DNA from: Bacteroidaceae bacterium
Lineage (GTDB): Bacteria; Bacteroidota; Bacteroidia; Bacteroidales; Bacteroidaceae
Direction of reading: 5' to 3'
DNA length: 37,567 nucleotides
Assembly: GCA_016280855.1 (NCBI GenBank)
Contig: JAEEHP010000123.1
Coordinates: 1-37,567 of the forward strand
A model generated the notes under the pieces. That model was given only the letters and a program-made list of their open reading frames with translations. It did not search any database and was not told the origin of the DNA. A program made the position numbers and the translations under genes. Positions 8,238 to 17,299 of the stretch are shown in pieces. Position 1 is the stretch's first letter, and every line of letters begins with the position of its first letter.

Positions 8238-9738
8238 TCTTCTTGCTTTTCCACATAAAAGAAAGGAACCAGGCGCCAAGCGCAAGGGCAAGTACAATCC
8301 CCGCGATGAGGCTGGGCGTATAGGGCAGGCGGAAGCCTTCAGGTGCTCCGAGGAGATACGACGTGACGACAACAGTCATGAACACAGCAGGCAGGAAGGC
8401 TATCCAGGCATTGCGTCCCTGACGACAGAGCCACACGGCGGCCGTCCACAGGAAACAGGTGGCCAGCGTCTGATTGGTCCAGGCGAAGTAGCGCCAGAGG
8501 ATGTCGAAATCGACGAAGACCAATGCGGCCGAGAGGACGAAGAGAGGCAGCGCCAACAGCAGGCGGTTGCGTATCTTCTTCTGATCGAGATGCAGGAAAT
8601 CGGCCACGATGAGACGGGCAGAACGGTAAGCCGTGTCGCCGGAGGTGATAGGAGCTGCCACGACACCGAGGACTGCCAGGAGCGCACCGATGCGACCCAT
8701 CCAAGTGGTGCAGATCATGTTGACGAGCACCGAGGGATTGCTGGCGGTGGCGCCGTTGTTGGTGAGGATGCCGGAGAGGGCAGCAAAGGGGCCATCGGCG
8801 GATGCTGAGCCGGCTAAGGCGGAAGCGCCTTCGGGACCGGCAAAGGTGCTGGCGAACTTGATGGCAGCAGCGGCCCAGATCATGGCCACGATGCCCTCGG
8901 TGATCATCGCGCCGTAGAAGACGAGGCGGCCGCGGCGTTCATTCTCGAGACAGCGCGACATCAAGGGCGACTGCGTAGCGTGGAAACCGCTGATGGCGCC
9001 GCAGGCAATGGTGATGCAGAGGATGGGGAAGATGGGAAGCCCCTTGGGATGATGGGTGACGAAGGGAGCATCGGTGATCTCGGGCATCCAACCGTCGCGT
9101 GTGAAGATGCCTATGCCAACGCCGATGGCCATGATCAGCAAGGCAGCACCGAAGACGGGATACAAGCGGCCGATGAGCGTGTCGATGGGCAGCAAGGTTG
9201 CCAGTACGCAATAAAGAAAGACGAGACCGATCCACACCCATTTCCACTGGGCGAGGTCGAGGCTCCAGACACCGTTGGTCATCGTGGCCAACAGTCCGGC
9301 GGCAGTGGTGACGAAGACCGTGCCGACGAGCACAAGCAGCACGATGCTGAGGACGCGCATGGCCTGACGGGCGGCCGTGCCCAGCTCGTTGCCAACGAGT
9401 TCGGGCAGCGATGCACCGTCCTGACGCAACGAGATCATACCGCACAGATAGTCGTGAACAGCACCCATGAAAATGCAGCCGAACACAATCCACAGGTAGG
9501 CGGCAGGGCCGAAGAGGATGCCCATGATGGCACCGAAGATGGGGCCCGTGCCGGCGATGTTGAGGAACTGGATGAGATAGACGCGCCACGTAGGCATCGG
9601 GATGTAATCGACACCGTCCTGCAAACGGTAGGACGGCGTCTTGCGTTCGGGTTCAGCACCGAACACACGCTCTACGAAAGCTCCATAAAGGAGATAGCCG
9701 AGAACGAGAGCCGCTAAAGAAATAATGAAAGTAATCAT
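8224..9738 (-). CDS. cstA: Carbon starvation protein A family transporter
   Basis: 504 residues with many hydrophobic helices. The N-terminus carries family-typical sequence (LYGAFVERVFG, GVDYIPMPTWRVYLIQFLNIAGTGPI, LWIVFGCIFMGAVHDY) and later HATQSPLMSRCLENE and ITSGDTAYRSARLIVADF. CstA/BtsT proteins are inner-membrane peptide or pyruvate transporters. This is the shorter form rather than the roughly 700-residue enteric form. It begins 35 bases after the aroC stop, so it is probably the last gene of slyD-aroC-cstA. Its stop codon lies inside the end of the convergent CotH-kinase gene. Confidence 0.92.
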   Translation of the reverse strand: MITFIISLAALVLGYLLYGAFVERVFGAEPERKTPSYRLQDGVDYIPMPTWRVYLIQFLNIAGTGPIFGAIMGILFGPAAYLWIVFGCIFMGAVHDYLCGMISLRQDGASLPELVGNELGTAARQAMRVLSIVLLVLVGTVFVTTAAGLLATMTNGVWSLDLAQWKWVWIGLVFLYCVLATLLPIDTLIGRLYPVFGAALLIMAIGVGIGIFTRDGWMPEITDAPFVTHHPKGLPIFPILCITIACGAISGFHATQSPLMSRCLENERRGRLVFYGAMITEGIVAMIWAAAAIKFASTFAGPEGASALAGSASADGPFAALSGILTNNGATASNPSVLVNMICTTWMGRIGALLAVLGVVAAPITSGDTAYRSARLIVADFLHLDQKKIRNRLLLALPLFVLSAALVFVDFDILWRYFAWTNQTLATCFLWTAAVWLCRQGRNAWIAFLPAVFMTVVVTSYLLGAPEGFRLPYTPSLIAGIVLALALGAWFLSFMWKSKKTIGS

Positions 9739-9773
9739 GAGAGATGGACTCGACGGACAAGCCGCCGGGCACG

Positions 9774-10868
9774 TTAGAGATGGGATGTTTTGTTGATGAG
9801 ATAGGCATCGAGGATGGTCATGGCGGCCATGGCCTCAACGATGGGTACGGCGCGGGGCAGGACACACGGATCATGACGACCGCGGGGATGGATGGTGACG
9901 GGCTGACCATTGATGTCGATGGTCTCCTGAGGACGCAAAAGGGTAGCAACAGGTTTGAAAGCTACGCGGAAGGGGATGGGCTGACCGTTGGAAATACCGC
10001 CTTGAATGCCGCCGCTGTGGTTGGAGGCGAACCGTGGGGCTGATGCACCGGGAGCAGGGGCTTGGAAGAGGTCGTTCTGCTGGCTGCCGCGCTGGCTGAT
10101 GCCGGCAAAGCCTTCGCCGTACTCAAAACCTTTGACGGCATTGATGGATAGCATGGCAGCGCCGAGCTGGGCGTGAAGCTTGCCGAAGACGGGCTCGCCG
10201 AGGCCTGCGGGACAGCCCGTGATGACACCGGCAATGATGCCGCCGATGGTGTCGCCCTCGCCTTTCACCTGCAGAATAAGTTCTTCCATGCGCTTTGCGA
10301 CCTCGGGGTCCGGACAGCGGACGGGGTTGGACTCAATGAGGCTGAGGTCGAGATGCGTGTAATCGCGGTCACAGGCGATGTCGCCAACCTGCTGCGTCCA
10401 AGCCTTGACATCGATGCCGAGCTCACGCAGGCAGAGCTTGGCAACGGCACCGGCCACTACGCGGCTGATGGTCTCGCGAGCCGAGGAGCGGCCGCCGCCA
10501 CGATGGTCGCGGAGGCCATACTTCGTATGGTAGGTATAGTCGGCGTGGGAGGGACGGAAAACATCGCGCAGGTCATCGTAGTCGGAGGAATGGTGGTCGG
10601 CATTGCGAACGATGAAGCCGATGGGCGTGCCGGTGGTGAGAACCGAGGATGCTTGTTGGAAGATTCCCGACAGGAGCTCCACACGGTCGCCCTCCTTGCG
10701 AGCCGTGGTGAGGGCGCTCTGGCCGGGGCGGCGACGATCGAGCTCGGCTTGGATGAAGTCGAGATCAAGGGCAACGCCGGCCGGGCAGCCGTCGATGACG
10801 CCTCCGATGGCAGCGCCGTGGCTCTCGCCGAAGGAGGTTAGGCGAAAAAGGGTGCCAATTGTATTCAT
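9774..10868 (-). CDS. aroC: Chorismate synthase
   Basis: 364 residues from ATG at 10868, which overlaps the slyD stop (ATGA). A longer upstream frame would start inside the slyD Cys/Gly tail and is not needed, because the family N-terminus [18 protein letters not shown] begins here. The enzyme converts EPSP to chorismate using reduced FMN, the last step of the shikimate pathway. Conserved features are GESHG, RRPGQS, the [11 protein letters not shown] region, [10 protein letters not shown] and GGISNGQPI, and the C-terminal [17 protein letters not shown]. The ATGA overlap indicates translational coupling with slyD. Confidence 0.97.
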   Translation of the reverse strand: MNTIGTLFRLTSFGESHGAAIGGVIDGCPAGVALDLDFIQAELDRRRPGQSALTTARKEGDRVELLSGIFQQASSVLTTGTPIGFIVRNADHHSSDYDDLRDVFRPSHADYTYHTKYGLRDHRGGGRSSARETISRVVAGAVAKLCLRELGIDVKAWTQQVGDIACDRDYTHLDLSLIESNPVRCPDPEVAKRMEELILQVKGEGDTIGGIIAGVITGCPAGLGEPVFGKLHAQLGAAMLSINAVKGFEYGEGFAGISQRGSQQNDLFQAPAPGASAPRFASNHSGGIQGGISNGQPIPFRVAFKPVATLLRPQETIDINGQPVTIHPRGRHDPCVLPRAVPIVEAMAAMTILDAYLINKTSHL

Positions 10869-11437
10869 TTTCCGCAACCTTTTCCGCAACCATTGCCATC
10901 GCCACAACCTTCACTGCCGCAGCCACCACAGCCGCCGCAGCCGCCGCACTCGCCGCTGAGGATCTTGGCTGTCTGCTCGATTTCCTGCAGGGTGGCTTCA
11001 CGGTTCTCGTGGACGGTGCCGGTGAACTGCAGGGCTTTGCCTGCAAGGGGATTGTTGAGATCCACGGTCACTTCGGTGTCCGTTATCTTGACGATAGTGC
11101 CCATGAAATGGTTGCCTTCGCTGTCCATGAGCGGCACCTCGGCGCCGGGATAGACCTCTTCCTCGATGAAGCGCCCGCGCACCTCGAAGATCTTCTTCGG
11201 AACGGCGCGTACGAGATCTTCGTCGCGCTCGCCGAACGCTTCGGCTGGTTGAAGGGTGAAGTCAAACGATTCGCCAGGGTGCAGCTGCATCAAACGCTCC
11301 TCGAAAGCATCAATCATCAAACCCATGTCCGTGACGAAGGCGACGGGCTTGGTGACCTCGGTTTCGTAGAGCAGCTTATGACTGGCTGCGGAATTGGTGA
11401 ACATCCGATAGGACACTTTCAGATAGTGCTGTGCCAT
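10865..11437 (-). CDS. slyD: SlyD-like FKBP-type peptidyl-prolyl isomerase with a Cys/Gly metal-binding tail
   Basis: 190 residues. The FKBP/IF-domain core is typical of the SlyD group: [27 protein letters not shown], then [17 protein letters not shown] and the late [17 protein letters not shown] motif. The last 30 residues are a Gly/Cys tail ([15 protein letters not shown] and on) with seven Cys and no His. SlyD tails bind nickel and other metals, and the protein acts as a chaperone in metal delivery; a His-free tail suggests thiol-only chemistry. First gene of the slyD-aroC-cstA operon; its leader carries a heptamer/twin-hairpin element. Confidence 0.92.
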   Translation of the reverse strand: MAQHYLKVSYRMFTNSAASHKLLYETEVTKPVAFVTDMGLMIDAFEERLMQLHPGESFDFTLQPAEAFGERDEDLVRAVPKKIFEVRGRFIEEEVYPGAEVPLMDSEGNHFMGTIVKITDTEVTVDLNNPLAGKALQFTGTVHENREATLQEIEQTAKILSGECGGCGGCGGCGSEGCGDGNGCGKGCGK

Positions 11438-11440
11438 ATT

Positions 11441-11553
11441 GAGTTGAGAGTTTAGAGTTGAGAGTTTAGAGTTTAGAGTTGAGAGTTTAGAGTTGAAAGT
11501 TTAGAGTTCTTCGCAAGCGAAGCGCCGCAAGCGCCGAGCGGAGAGTTTAGGGT
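11441..11553 (-). repeat. Heptamer array with twin-hairpin core in the slyD leader
   Basis: On the minus strand the unit is CTCTAAA/CTCTCAAC-like. On the plus strand it reads GAGTTGA/GAGTTTA repeats from 11441 to 11508, with one more unit at 11542-11553. Between them is the core: CTTCGC-AA-GCGAAG (11509-11522), a perfect stem, then GCGC (522-525) and GCGC (531-534) around CGCAA, ending in CGAGCGGA. It lies between the likely slyD promoter (11571-11564) and the slyD ATG, so it should be transcribed as leader RNA. Confidence 0.8.
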
Positions 11554-11563
11554 GATTTGCGTG

Positions 11564-11571
11564 CAAAGATA
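11564..11571 (-). promoter_or_regulatory. Likely -7 box of the slyD-aroC-cstA operon
   Basis: CAAAGATA on the plus strand reads TATCTTTG on the minus strand, a match to TAnnTTTG. It gives a leader of about 120 bases that contains the heptamer element. No -33 match is seen. Confidence 0.45.
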
Positions 11572-11611
11572 AGCCTTTTTATTCGTTTAACATCACTTAG
11601 GGAGGGATAAA

Positions 11612-11643
11612 TTTGCTTTTGATGCCAAAATGGTGTATTTTTG
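11612..11643 (+). promoter_or_regulatory. Bacteroidetes -33/-7 promoter of ilvD
   Basis: TTTG at 11612-11615, a 20-base spacer, then TATTTTTG at 11636-11643: the best match to the Bacteroidetes sigma consensus in the window. It shows that the ilvD start is the ATG at 11694, about 45 bases below the predicted transcription start, not an upstream codon inside the promoter. Confidence 0.8.
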
Positions 11644-11693
11644 CAGCGAATTTATTCATCATTCAACCGGAATCATTAAACAATAAACACAAT

Positions 11694-13496
11694 ATGAAGC
11701 ATCCTCTTCGCAGCTCCGTCTGCACCGAAGGCCGCCGTATGGCAGGAGCCCGCGCCCTGTGGGTCGCCAACGGCATGAAACGCGAACAGTTTGGCAAACC
11801 CATCATCGCCATCGTCAATTCCTTCACCCAGTTTGTACCGGGTCATACCCATCTGCACGAAGCCGGGCAGATCGTGAAACGCGAGATTGAAGCCTTGGGC
11901 TGCTATGCCGCTGAGTTCAACACCATCGCCATCGACGACGGCATCGCCATGGGGCACGACGGTATGCTCTACTCGCTGCCTTCGCGCGACATCATCGCCG
12001 ACTCGGTGGAATATATGGTCAACGCCCACAAGGCCGACGCCATGATCTGCATCTCGAACTGCGACAAGATCACGCCGGGAATGCTCATGGCAGCGATGCG
12101 TCTGAACATCCCTGCCGTCTTCGTCTCGGGCGGGCCGATGGAGGCTGGACAATATAAAGGTGAGAACCTCGACCTCATCGCCGCGATGGTCAAGGGCGCC
12201 GACCCGACAGTCTCCGACGAGGAACTGGCCGAGGTCGAGAACCGGGCCTGTCCGGGGTGCGGCTGTTGCAGTGGTATGTTCACCGCCAACTCGATGAACA
12301 ACCTCACCGAAGCTATCGGTCTCTCGCTGCCTGGCAACGGCACCATCCTGGCTACGCATAAGAACCGCGTAGAGCTGATGAAGCAAGCTGCGCGCCAGAT
12401 CGTCAAGAACGCGATGGCCTATTACGAGGACGGCGATGCTTCGGTGTTGCCGAGGAGCATAGCTACGCGAGAGGCCTTCCTCAACGCCATGACCTTGGAC
12501 ATCGCGATGGGTGCTTCGACCAACACCGTGCTCCATCTTCTCGCCATCGCTCAGGAAGCAGAAGTGAATTTCACGATGAAGGACATCGACGCGCTGTCGC
12601 GCAAGACTCCTTTGCTCTGCAAGCTGGCACCCAACAGCCAGAAGTATAGCGTGCAGGAATTCGGGCGAGCAGGCGGCGTGTTGTCGCTGCTCGGCGAATT
12701 GGTCAAAGGCGGGCTCATCGATACGAGTTTGAAGCGCGTCAACGGCGCTACGTTGGCAGAGGATATTGAGCGGTATTCCATCGAGAAAGCGGTAGTTGAT
12801 GCTGAAGCACAACGCATTTACAGCAGCGCGCCGGCAGGCAAGTTCTGCAACCAGCTGGGTGTGCAAACCACAACTTACGAGACACTTGACACCGACCGTA
12901 CCAACGGTTGCATCCGCAACATCGAACATGCTTACACGAAAGATGGTGGCATGGCAGTGCTCTTCGGCAACATTGCTCAAGACGGCTGCGTCGTGAAGAC
13001 CGCCGGCGTCGATGAGAGCATCTGGAAGTTCTCAGGTCCTGCCGTGGTGTTCGACTCGCAGGAAGACGCTTGCGAGGGCATCCTTGGCGGACGCGTCAAA
13101 GCCGGCGACGTCGTCGTCATCACCCACGAAGGTCCCAAGGGAGGCCCAGGTATGCAGGAGATGCTCTACCCCACGTCCTACATCAAGAGTATGCATTTAG
13201 GCAAGGAGTGCGCGCTCATCACCGACGGCCGCTTCTCGGGCGGCACCAGCGGCCTCAGCATCGGACACATCTCGCCCGAGGCAGCCAGCGGTGGCAATAT
13301 CGGCAAGATCATGGACGGCGACATCATCGACATTGACATTCCTGCCCGCAGCATCAATGTGCGCCTCAGCGATGAAGAGTTGACAGCGCGTCCGCAACGG
13401 CCGTTGCAGCGTCAGCGTTTTGTATCAAAGAGTCTGAGAGCCTACGCCCAAAGCGTAGCAAGTGCCGACAAGGGCGGTGTGCGAATCATCGACTGA
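11694..13496 (+). CDS. ilvD: Dihydroxy-acid dehydratase
   Basis: 600 residues. Catalyses dehydration of 2,3-dihydroxy-acids to 2-keto acids, the third common step of valine and isoleucine synthesis. Family motifs run through the whole length: [14 protein letters not shown], the [17 protein letters not shown] region, the Fe-S cysteines in [12 protein letters not shown] and [23 protein letters not shown], and the C-terminal [17 protein letters not shown]. The N-terminal segment is the SFTQFVPGH type of the E. coli enzyme, without the extra cluster Cys of plant-type enzymes, which points to an oxygen-sensitive [4Fe-4S] cluster. No other ilv gene is present. Its stop codon directly abuts the stop of the convergent DUF4230 gene with no spacer. 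Confidence 0.97.
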   Translation: MKHPLRSSVCTEGRRMAGARALWVANGMKREQFGKPIIAIVNSFTQFVPGHTHLHEAGQIVKREIEALGCYAAEFNTIAIDDGIAMGHDGMLYSLPSRDIIADSVEYMVNAHKADAMICISNCDKITPGMLMAAMRLNIPAVFVSGGPMEAGQYKGENLDLIAAMVKGADPTVSDEELAEVENRACPGCGCCSGMFTANSMNNLTEAIGLSLPGNGTILATHKNRVELMKQAARQIVKNAMAYYEDGDASVLPRSIATREAFLNAMTLDIAMGASTNTVLHLLAIAQEAEVNFTMKDIDALSRKTPLLCKLAPNSQKYSVQEFGRAGGVLSLLGELVKGGLIDTSLKRVNGATLAEDIERYSIEKAVVDAEAQRIYSSAPAGKFCNQLGVQTTTYETLDTDRTNGCIRNIEHAYTKDGGMAVLFGNIAQDGCVVKTAGVDESIWKFSGPAVVFDSQEDACEGILGGRVKAGDVVVITHEGPKGGPGMQEMLYPTSYIKSMHLGKECALITDGRFSGGTSGLSIGHISPEAASGGNIGKIMDGDIIDIDIPARSINVRLSDEELTARPQRPLQRQRFVSKSLRAYAQSVASADKGGVRIID

Positions 13497-14111
13497 TCAC
13501 CAACCTTCCTCGAAATGAATCTCCACGGTCTTGAATCCGAAAGTTCGGAACAAGGCCGTGAATTGTTCGCGGGCATTGTCCTCGGCCAGTCGGAGGTTGG
13601 CTGGAGTCATCATGCGATGGCGCATCTGGCGGGCGGCCTTCCAATACATCTGCTCCTTGGCACGTGCATTCCAATCGCCGCTCTCGTAGAACGAACGTGT
13701 GCGGGCTTCATCGATAAAATGATTGGAAAGCAGTCGGACGGGCGGAAGGGAAGCCGTCAGGGTGTCGCCATGGACGGTGATCCAATTCTCGCGGCACTGC
13801 GACAAATCAACGCCTAAGCGCAACGTACCTTTATATATACGTACGAGACGATCGTCGCGGCCCAATGTGCGACGGCGCACGGTATCGACCATCTCCTCGT
13901 CGGCCATGGCCAGGAACTCCCACTGCCCGATGCGCTCGATGCTGCGAATCTGCGCCGGCGTGATATCAATCGAGTCGCTGCTCTCGACGGAGATGTCGAT
14001 GAGCTGCTTGTCCTCGTGGCATCGGCGCAGGAGCAACGCACAAAACGCCACGGCTGCTGCGATGATGATCATCAGAAGGACTGTCCTCCCATTATGTGGT
14101 TGATTATCCAT
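13497..14111 (-). CDS. DUF4230 family protein, membrane-anchored
   Basis: 204 residues with a single N-terminal membrane segment (about 12-28) and a short basic stretch after it (LLRRCHEDK), so it is likely anchored with the rest outside. The body resembles DUF4230: ITPAQIRSIERIGQWEFLAMADEE, then VRIYKGTLRLGVDLSQC and AREQFTALFRTFGFKTVEIHF near the end. Function is unknown. It starts 14 bases after a second DUF4230-like gene, so the two form an operon. Confidence 0.8.
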   Translation of the reverse strand: MDNQPHNGRTVLLMIIIAAAVAFCALLLRRCHEDKQLIDISVESSDSIDITPAQIRSIERIGQWEFLAMADEEMVDTVRRRTLGRDDRLVRIYKGTLRLGVDLSQCRENWITVHGDTLTASLPPVRLLSNHFIDEARTRSFYESGDWNARAKEQMYWKAARQMRHRMMTPANLRLAEDNAREQFTALFRTFGFKTVEIHFEEGW

Positions 14112-14125
14112 GGCCTGAGTATGTG

Positions 14126-14827
14126 TTAAAAATGGACGACCGACCTTTCGTTGTCGAAAAGCAACGGCAGGTCACGCTCGGTGTAGTTCTTTCGGAAGGT
14201 GACCACGATGTTTTCTTCTTCGTACCCCATCGAGGCAATCAAAGGAATGAGCGTGGCGGCAGCACTCTTGCGGGCAGTGTCAAGGATGCCCAACTGGGGC
14301 ACGGACTTCAACACCGAGCGGACGCCCTGGCTGGTGAAATTCGTCATCTCGGCGTCGGAGTAGTCGCTGCGCAGCAGGTCGGCAAACTGACGCACAGAGG
14401 CATGATCGACCTTGGACGAGGTAACGACAACCTTAGGATCGGGCAGAATGACATGAATGTGCTGACCGTCGGGAGAGCGTTCAATCTGGTCGGCTTTAAA
14501 GTTGCTGAAATCGATATAAGCCTTCAGCGTCACGTCGATGGGAATAGCGATCTTGCGGTCGCCCAGCGGCAGTTCGGCATCGATGATATCATAGCCCAAC
14601 ACGGAAGTCTTGAGATGCTTCACGTCGGCATGTGTGACAATCTTGTGCACCTTGTACTCGGCGGTGTACAGTCGCGATGTCTGACGCACCTCCAGCACCA
14701 GGTCCACGCTATCCTCCACCGCCTCGGGCTGAACATCGTTCGAGGTGTCCGTTTCCCTTGTCGTGCAAGCCGTAACAGACAGGCCGAACACGAGGGTAAA
14801 GATGAAAAATATGCCTTTTGCCTTCAT
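14126..14827 (-). CDS. DUF4230-like lipoprotein
   Basis: 233 residues with a signal peptide ending in a lipobox (LSVTAC, Cys about residue 21). The body is also DUF4230-like: LEVRQTSRLYTAEYKVHKIV, DRKIAIPIDVTLKAYIDF, IHVILPDPKVVVTSSKVDH, and a C-terminal IASMGYEEENIVVTFRKNY. It precedes and is probably co-transcribed with the second DUF4230 gene. The two paralogues differ in anchoring (lipid versus transmembrane), which may mean a pair acting across the envelope (inference). Confidence 0.75.
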   Translation of the reverse strand: MKAKGIFFIFTLVFGLSVTACTTRETDTSNDVQPEAVEDSVDLVLEVRQTSRLYTAEYKVHKIVTHADVKHLKTSVLGYDIIDAELPLGDRKIAIPIDVTLKAYIDFSNFKADQIERSPDGQHIHVILPDPKVVVTSSKVDHASVRQFADLLRSDYSDAEMTNFTSQGVRSVLKSVPQLGILDTARKSAAATLIPLIASMGYEEENIVVTFRKNYTERDLPLLFDNERSVVHF

Positions 14828-14835
14828 TTCTTCGG

Positions 14836-14843
14836 CAAAGATA
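14836..14843 (-). promoter_or_regulatory. Possible -7 box for the DUF4230 pair
   Basis: CAAAGATA on the plus strand is TATCTTTG on the minus strand, only nine bases before the ATG at 14827. If used, the transcript would be almost leaderless. Confidence 0.35.
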
Positions 14844-14865
14844 CGTTTTTTTCGAGATAAATGAC

Positions 14866-14873
14866 TATTTTTG
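14866..14873 (+). promoter_or_regulatory. Bacteroidetes -7 box upstream of the DUF4738-rfbC-rfbB operon
   Basis: TATTTTTG at 14866-14873 lies 23 bases before the ATG at 14897 and rules out an upstream ATG at 14861. It is divergent to the DUF4230 promoter. Confidence 0.55.
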
Positions 14874-14896
14874 CACCAAAATCTACAATTAGTTCA

Positions 14897-15454
14897 ATGA
14901 AAAAACTCTATTTTGCATTATTCTCAAGCCTTATTGCGCTCTCTGCCTGCACCGGAAAGCCTGCTCAGGAGGCTTCGTCCACGACCAACGGAGAGTATGA
15001 GGTCAATGAAGGAAAAACCGACGGCCTGCAGCGGATGCGCGAATACAACTTCAGCGATTCCGTGACAATCGACGGCCGCTTGTTTGTCTATTCCATCCAT
15101 CGCGAGGCGTCGGACAGCCTGCCCACTGTGACTGATGACGAAGGCACCCGCTATGCGGACAATATTTACACCCTCAAAATAGGTCAGGGACAAGGCGAGC
15201 CGACGGTATATCGTTTCACGAAGCGCAACTTCATGTCGTATCTCTCGTCCGAGTTTCAGCACAAAGGCATTCTTGATGGCATGATGTTCGACAACAGCCT
15301 CTCCGGACTGTGCTTCGCCGTTAGCGTCAGCCTGCCTCAAAGTGACATGTTTGAACCGCTGCTCCTGCGTATTGACCCCAAAGGCGGCATGAGCATAACG
15401 CGCGACGAACGTAGCGAAGTAGAACTTGAAGACAACGACGACGAAGGAGTGTAA
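14897..15454 (+). CDS. DUF4738-like lipoprotein
   Basis: 185 residues from the ATG at 14897 (MKKLYFALFSSLIALSAC). The lipobox LSAC places the lipid Cys at about residue 18. The body has the DUF4738-type pattern: FVYSIHREASDSLPTVTDDE, RYADNIYTLKI, TKRNFMSYLSSEFQHKGILDGMMFD, and a late LLRIDPKGGMSI. The end is very acidic (EVELEDNDDEGV). No function is known. It is followed six bases later by rfbC and probably leads that operon. Confidence 0.7.
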   Translation: MKKLYFALFSSLIALSACTGKPAQEASSTTNGEYEVNEGKTDGLQRMREYNFSDSVTIDGRLFVYSIHREASDSLPTVTDDEGTRYADNIYTLKIGQGQGEPTVYRFTKRNFMSYLSSEFQHKGILDGMMFDNSLSGLCFAVSVSLPQSDMFEPLLLRIDPKGGMSITRDERSEVELEDNDDEGV

Positions 15455-15460
15455 GGCATC

Positions 15461-16021
15461 ATGGAAGTCATTAAAACGCCTATTGAAGGCTTACTGATCA
15501 TCGAACCGCGCGTGTTCAGCGACCAGCGTGGTTATTTCTTCGAGAGCTATTCCGAACGCGACTTTGCGGCTGCCGTGGGTGACGTTCATTTTGTTCAGGA
15601 CAACGAGAGCATGAGCCAGCGCGGTGTCATTCGCGGCCTGCATTTCCAACGCCCTCCCTTCACACAGACAAAGCTTGTCCGCTGTGTGCGCGGAGCAGTT
15701 CTTGATGTGGCGGTGGACATCCGAAAGGGCTCTCCGACCTTTGGACAACACGTCGCCGTAGAAATCAGCGAGCAGAACCATCGTCAGTTCTTCATCCCCA
15801 AGGGCTTTGCCCACGGCTTCTCCGTGCTGACGGAAACGGCTGTGTTTCAGTATAAGTGCGATGAGTTCTATCACCCTGAAGCCGACGGTGGCATTCAACT
15901 CGACGACCCCGCGCTCGACATCGATTGGCGCATCCCCATCGATGAAGCTATCCGCAGCCAGAAAGACCTCACTTTGCCCTTACTTGCTGACTTTGACAAC
16001 CCCTTCATCTTCAATCCCTAA
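15461..16021 (+). CDS. rfbC: dTDP-4-dehydrorhamnose 3,5-epimerase
   Basis: 186 residues, the usual RmlC size, forming a cupin. Motifs: FSDQRGYFFESYSERDF, QDNESMSQRGVIRGLHFQ (catalytic His in GLHFQ), VDIRKGSPTFGQ, IPKGFAHGFSVL, and the CDEFYHPEADGGI region with the second catalytic residue (Tyr). It epimerises C3 and C5 of dTDP-4-keto-6-deoxyglucose for rhamnose in O-antigen or capsule. rfbB follows after a heptamer/hairpin spacer; rfbA and rfbD are not in the window. Confidence 0.95.
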   Translation: MEVIKTPIEGLLIIEPRVFSDQRGYFFESYSERDFAAAVGDVHFVQDNESMSQRGVIRGLHFQRPPFTQTKLVRCVRGAVLDVAVDIRKGSPTFGQHVAVEISEQNHRQFFIPKGFAHGFSVLTETAVFQYKCDEFYHPEADGGIQLDDPALDIDWRIPIDEAIRSQKDLTLPLLADFDNPFIFNP

Positions 16022-16030
16022 TCTCTACGC

Positions 16031-16138
16031 TTTCAACTCTCAACTTTCAACTTTCCGCTCGACCTTTGGTCGCTTCGATACTTCGAAGAACTTTCAACTT
16101 TCAACTTTCAACTTTCAACTCTCAACTTTCAACTTACT
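16031..16138 (+). repeat. Heptamer array with twin-hairpin core between rfbC and rfbB
   Basis: TTTCAAC/TCTCAAC units at 16031-16053 and 16091-16137 flank a core TCCGCTCG...GAAGAAC. The core folds as CGACC-TTT-GGTCG (16060-16072) and CTTCGA-TACT-TCGAAG (16073-16088). The array ends three bases before the rfbB ATG. Confidence 0.85.
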
Positions 16139-16141
16139 GAC

Positions 16142-17299
16142 ATGCATAGCATCATCATCACCGGCGGCGCCGGCTTCATCGGCTCTCACGTAGTCCGTCT
16201 GTTCGTCAATAAATATCCCGAGTATAAGATCATCAACCTCGACAAACTCACCTACGCTGGCAACCTTGCCAACCTGAAGGACGTTGAAGACAAGCCTAAC
16301 TACAAGTTTGTCCGCATGGACATCTGCGACTTCGAGAACGTGCTCAAGCTCGTTCAGGATGAGCACGTGGACGGCATCATCCATCTCGCAGCCGAGAGTC
16401 ATGTCGATCGCAGCATCAAGGATCCTTTCACCTTCGCAAAGACAAATGTCATGGGAACGCTCTCGCTGTTGCAAGCCGCTAAGGTCTATTGGGAAAGCCT
16501 GCCCGAGCGCTACGAGGGCAAACGTTTCTACCACATCTCAACGGACGAAGTCTATGGCGCTCTTGAGATGACCCATCCCGAAGGTATTCCTGCTCCCTTC
16601 ACCACTAAGGCCTCCGCCTATAGTGTGCGCGACGGGTCCACCGTCGCGTCTCACCTGGCTTACGGCGAACAGTTCTTCACCGAGGACTTGAAGTACCAGC
16701 CCCACTCGCCTTACTCGGCGGCTAAAGCCAGCTCCGACCATTTCGTACGTGCCTACCACGACACCTACGGAATGCCGACCATCGTCACCAATTGCTCCAA
16801 CAACTACGGCCCCTACCAATTCCCCGAAAAGCTGATTCCACTGTTCATCAATAACATACGCCATCGCAAGCCGTTGCCTGTATATGGCAAAGGCGAAAAC
16901 GTTCGCGACTGGCTCTATGTCGAGGATCATGCACGTGCCATCGACCTTATCTTCCACGAAGGCAAGGTTGCCGAGACCTACAACATCGGAGGTTTCAACG
17001 AGTGGAAGAACATCGACATCATCAAAGTGCTGATCAACACCGTGGACCGTCTGCTGGGCCGCCAGGAAGGCGAGGATATGAACCTCATCACCTACGTCAC
17101 CGACCGCGCCGGCCACGACCTTCGCTATGCCATCGACAGTTCCAAACTCCAACGTGAGCTCGGCTGGGAACCGTCACTTCAATTTGAGGAAGGCATAGAG
17201 AAAACCGTTCGCTGGTATCTCGACAACCAGGCTTGGATGGACAACGTCACCAGCGGAGACTACCAACGCTACTACGAAGACATGTACGCTGGCAGGTAA
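16142..17299 (+). CDS. rfbB: dTDP-glucose 4,6-dehydratase
   Basis: 385 residues, an extended SDR enzyme. The N-terminal NAD-binding motif is ITGGAGFIGSHVV, followed by LDKLTYAGNLANL and HLAAESHVDRSI. The catalytic region STDEVYG and the YSAAK pair (Tyr/Lys) are present, then NCSNNYGPYQFPEKLIPLFI and RDWLYVEDHARAID. It makes dTDP-4-keto-6-deoxyglucose, the substrate of rfbC. It is slightly longer than the enteric enzyme because of an insertion between STDEVYG and YSAAK, common in Bacteroidetes. Its stop abuts the stop of the convergent TPR gene without spacer. Confidence 0.96.
   Translation: MHSIIITGGAGFIGSHVVRLFVNKYPEYKIINLDKLTYAGNLANLKDVEDKPNYKFVRMDICDFENVLKLVQDEHVDGIIHLAAESHVDRSIKDPFTFAKTNVMGTLSLLQAAKVYWESLPERYEGKRFYHISTDEVYGALEMTHPEGIPAPFTTKASAYSVRDGSTVASHLAYGEQFFTEDLKYQPHSPYSAAKASSDHFVRAYHDTYGMPTIVTNCSNNYGPYQFPEKLIPLFINNIRHRKPLPVYGKGENVRDWLYVEDHARAIDLIFHEGKVAETYNIGGFNEWKNIDIIKVLINTVDRLLGRQEGEDMNLITYVTDRAGHDLRYAIDSSKLQRELGWEPSLQFEEGIEKTVRWYLDNQAWMDNVTSGDYQRYYEDMYAGR

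Noticed and set aside
11613..11693. Extended N-terminus of ilvD, and likewise extended starts at 14861, 24063 (minus), 24152 and 34837
   Set aside because: Each extension overlaps or precedes a TAnnTTTG promoter box or translates repeat DNA, and the family-typical N-terminus begins at the downstream start.
11676..12980. A 434-codon open frame on the minus strand opposite ilvD, and similar long frames opposite the C13 protease gene (3326-4120) and cstA (8980-9717)
   Set aside because: They lie fully inside well-identified genes on the other strand, have Arg/His/Val-rich low-quality protein and no recognisable domain. They arise from GC-rich codon use.
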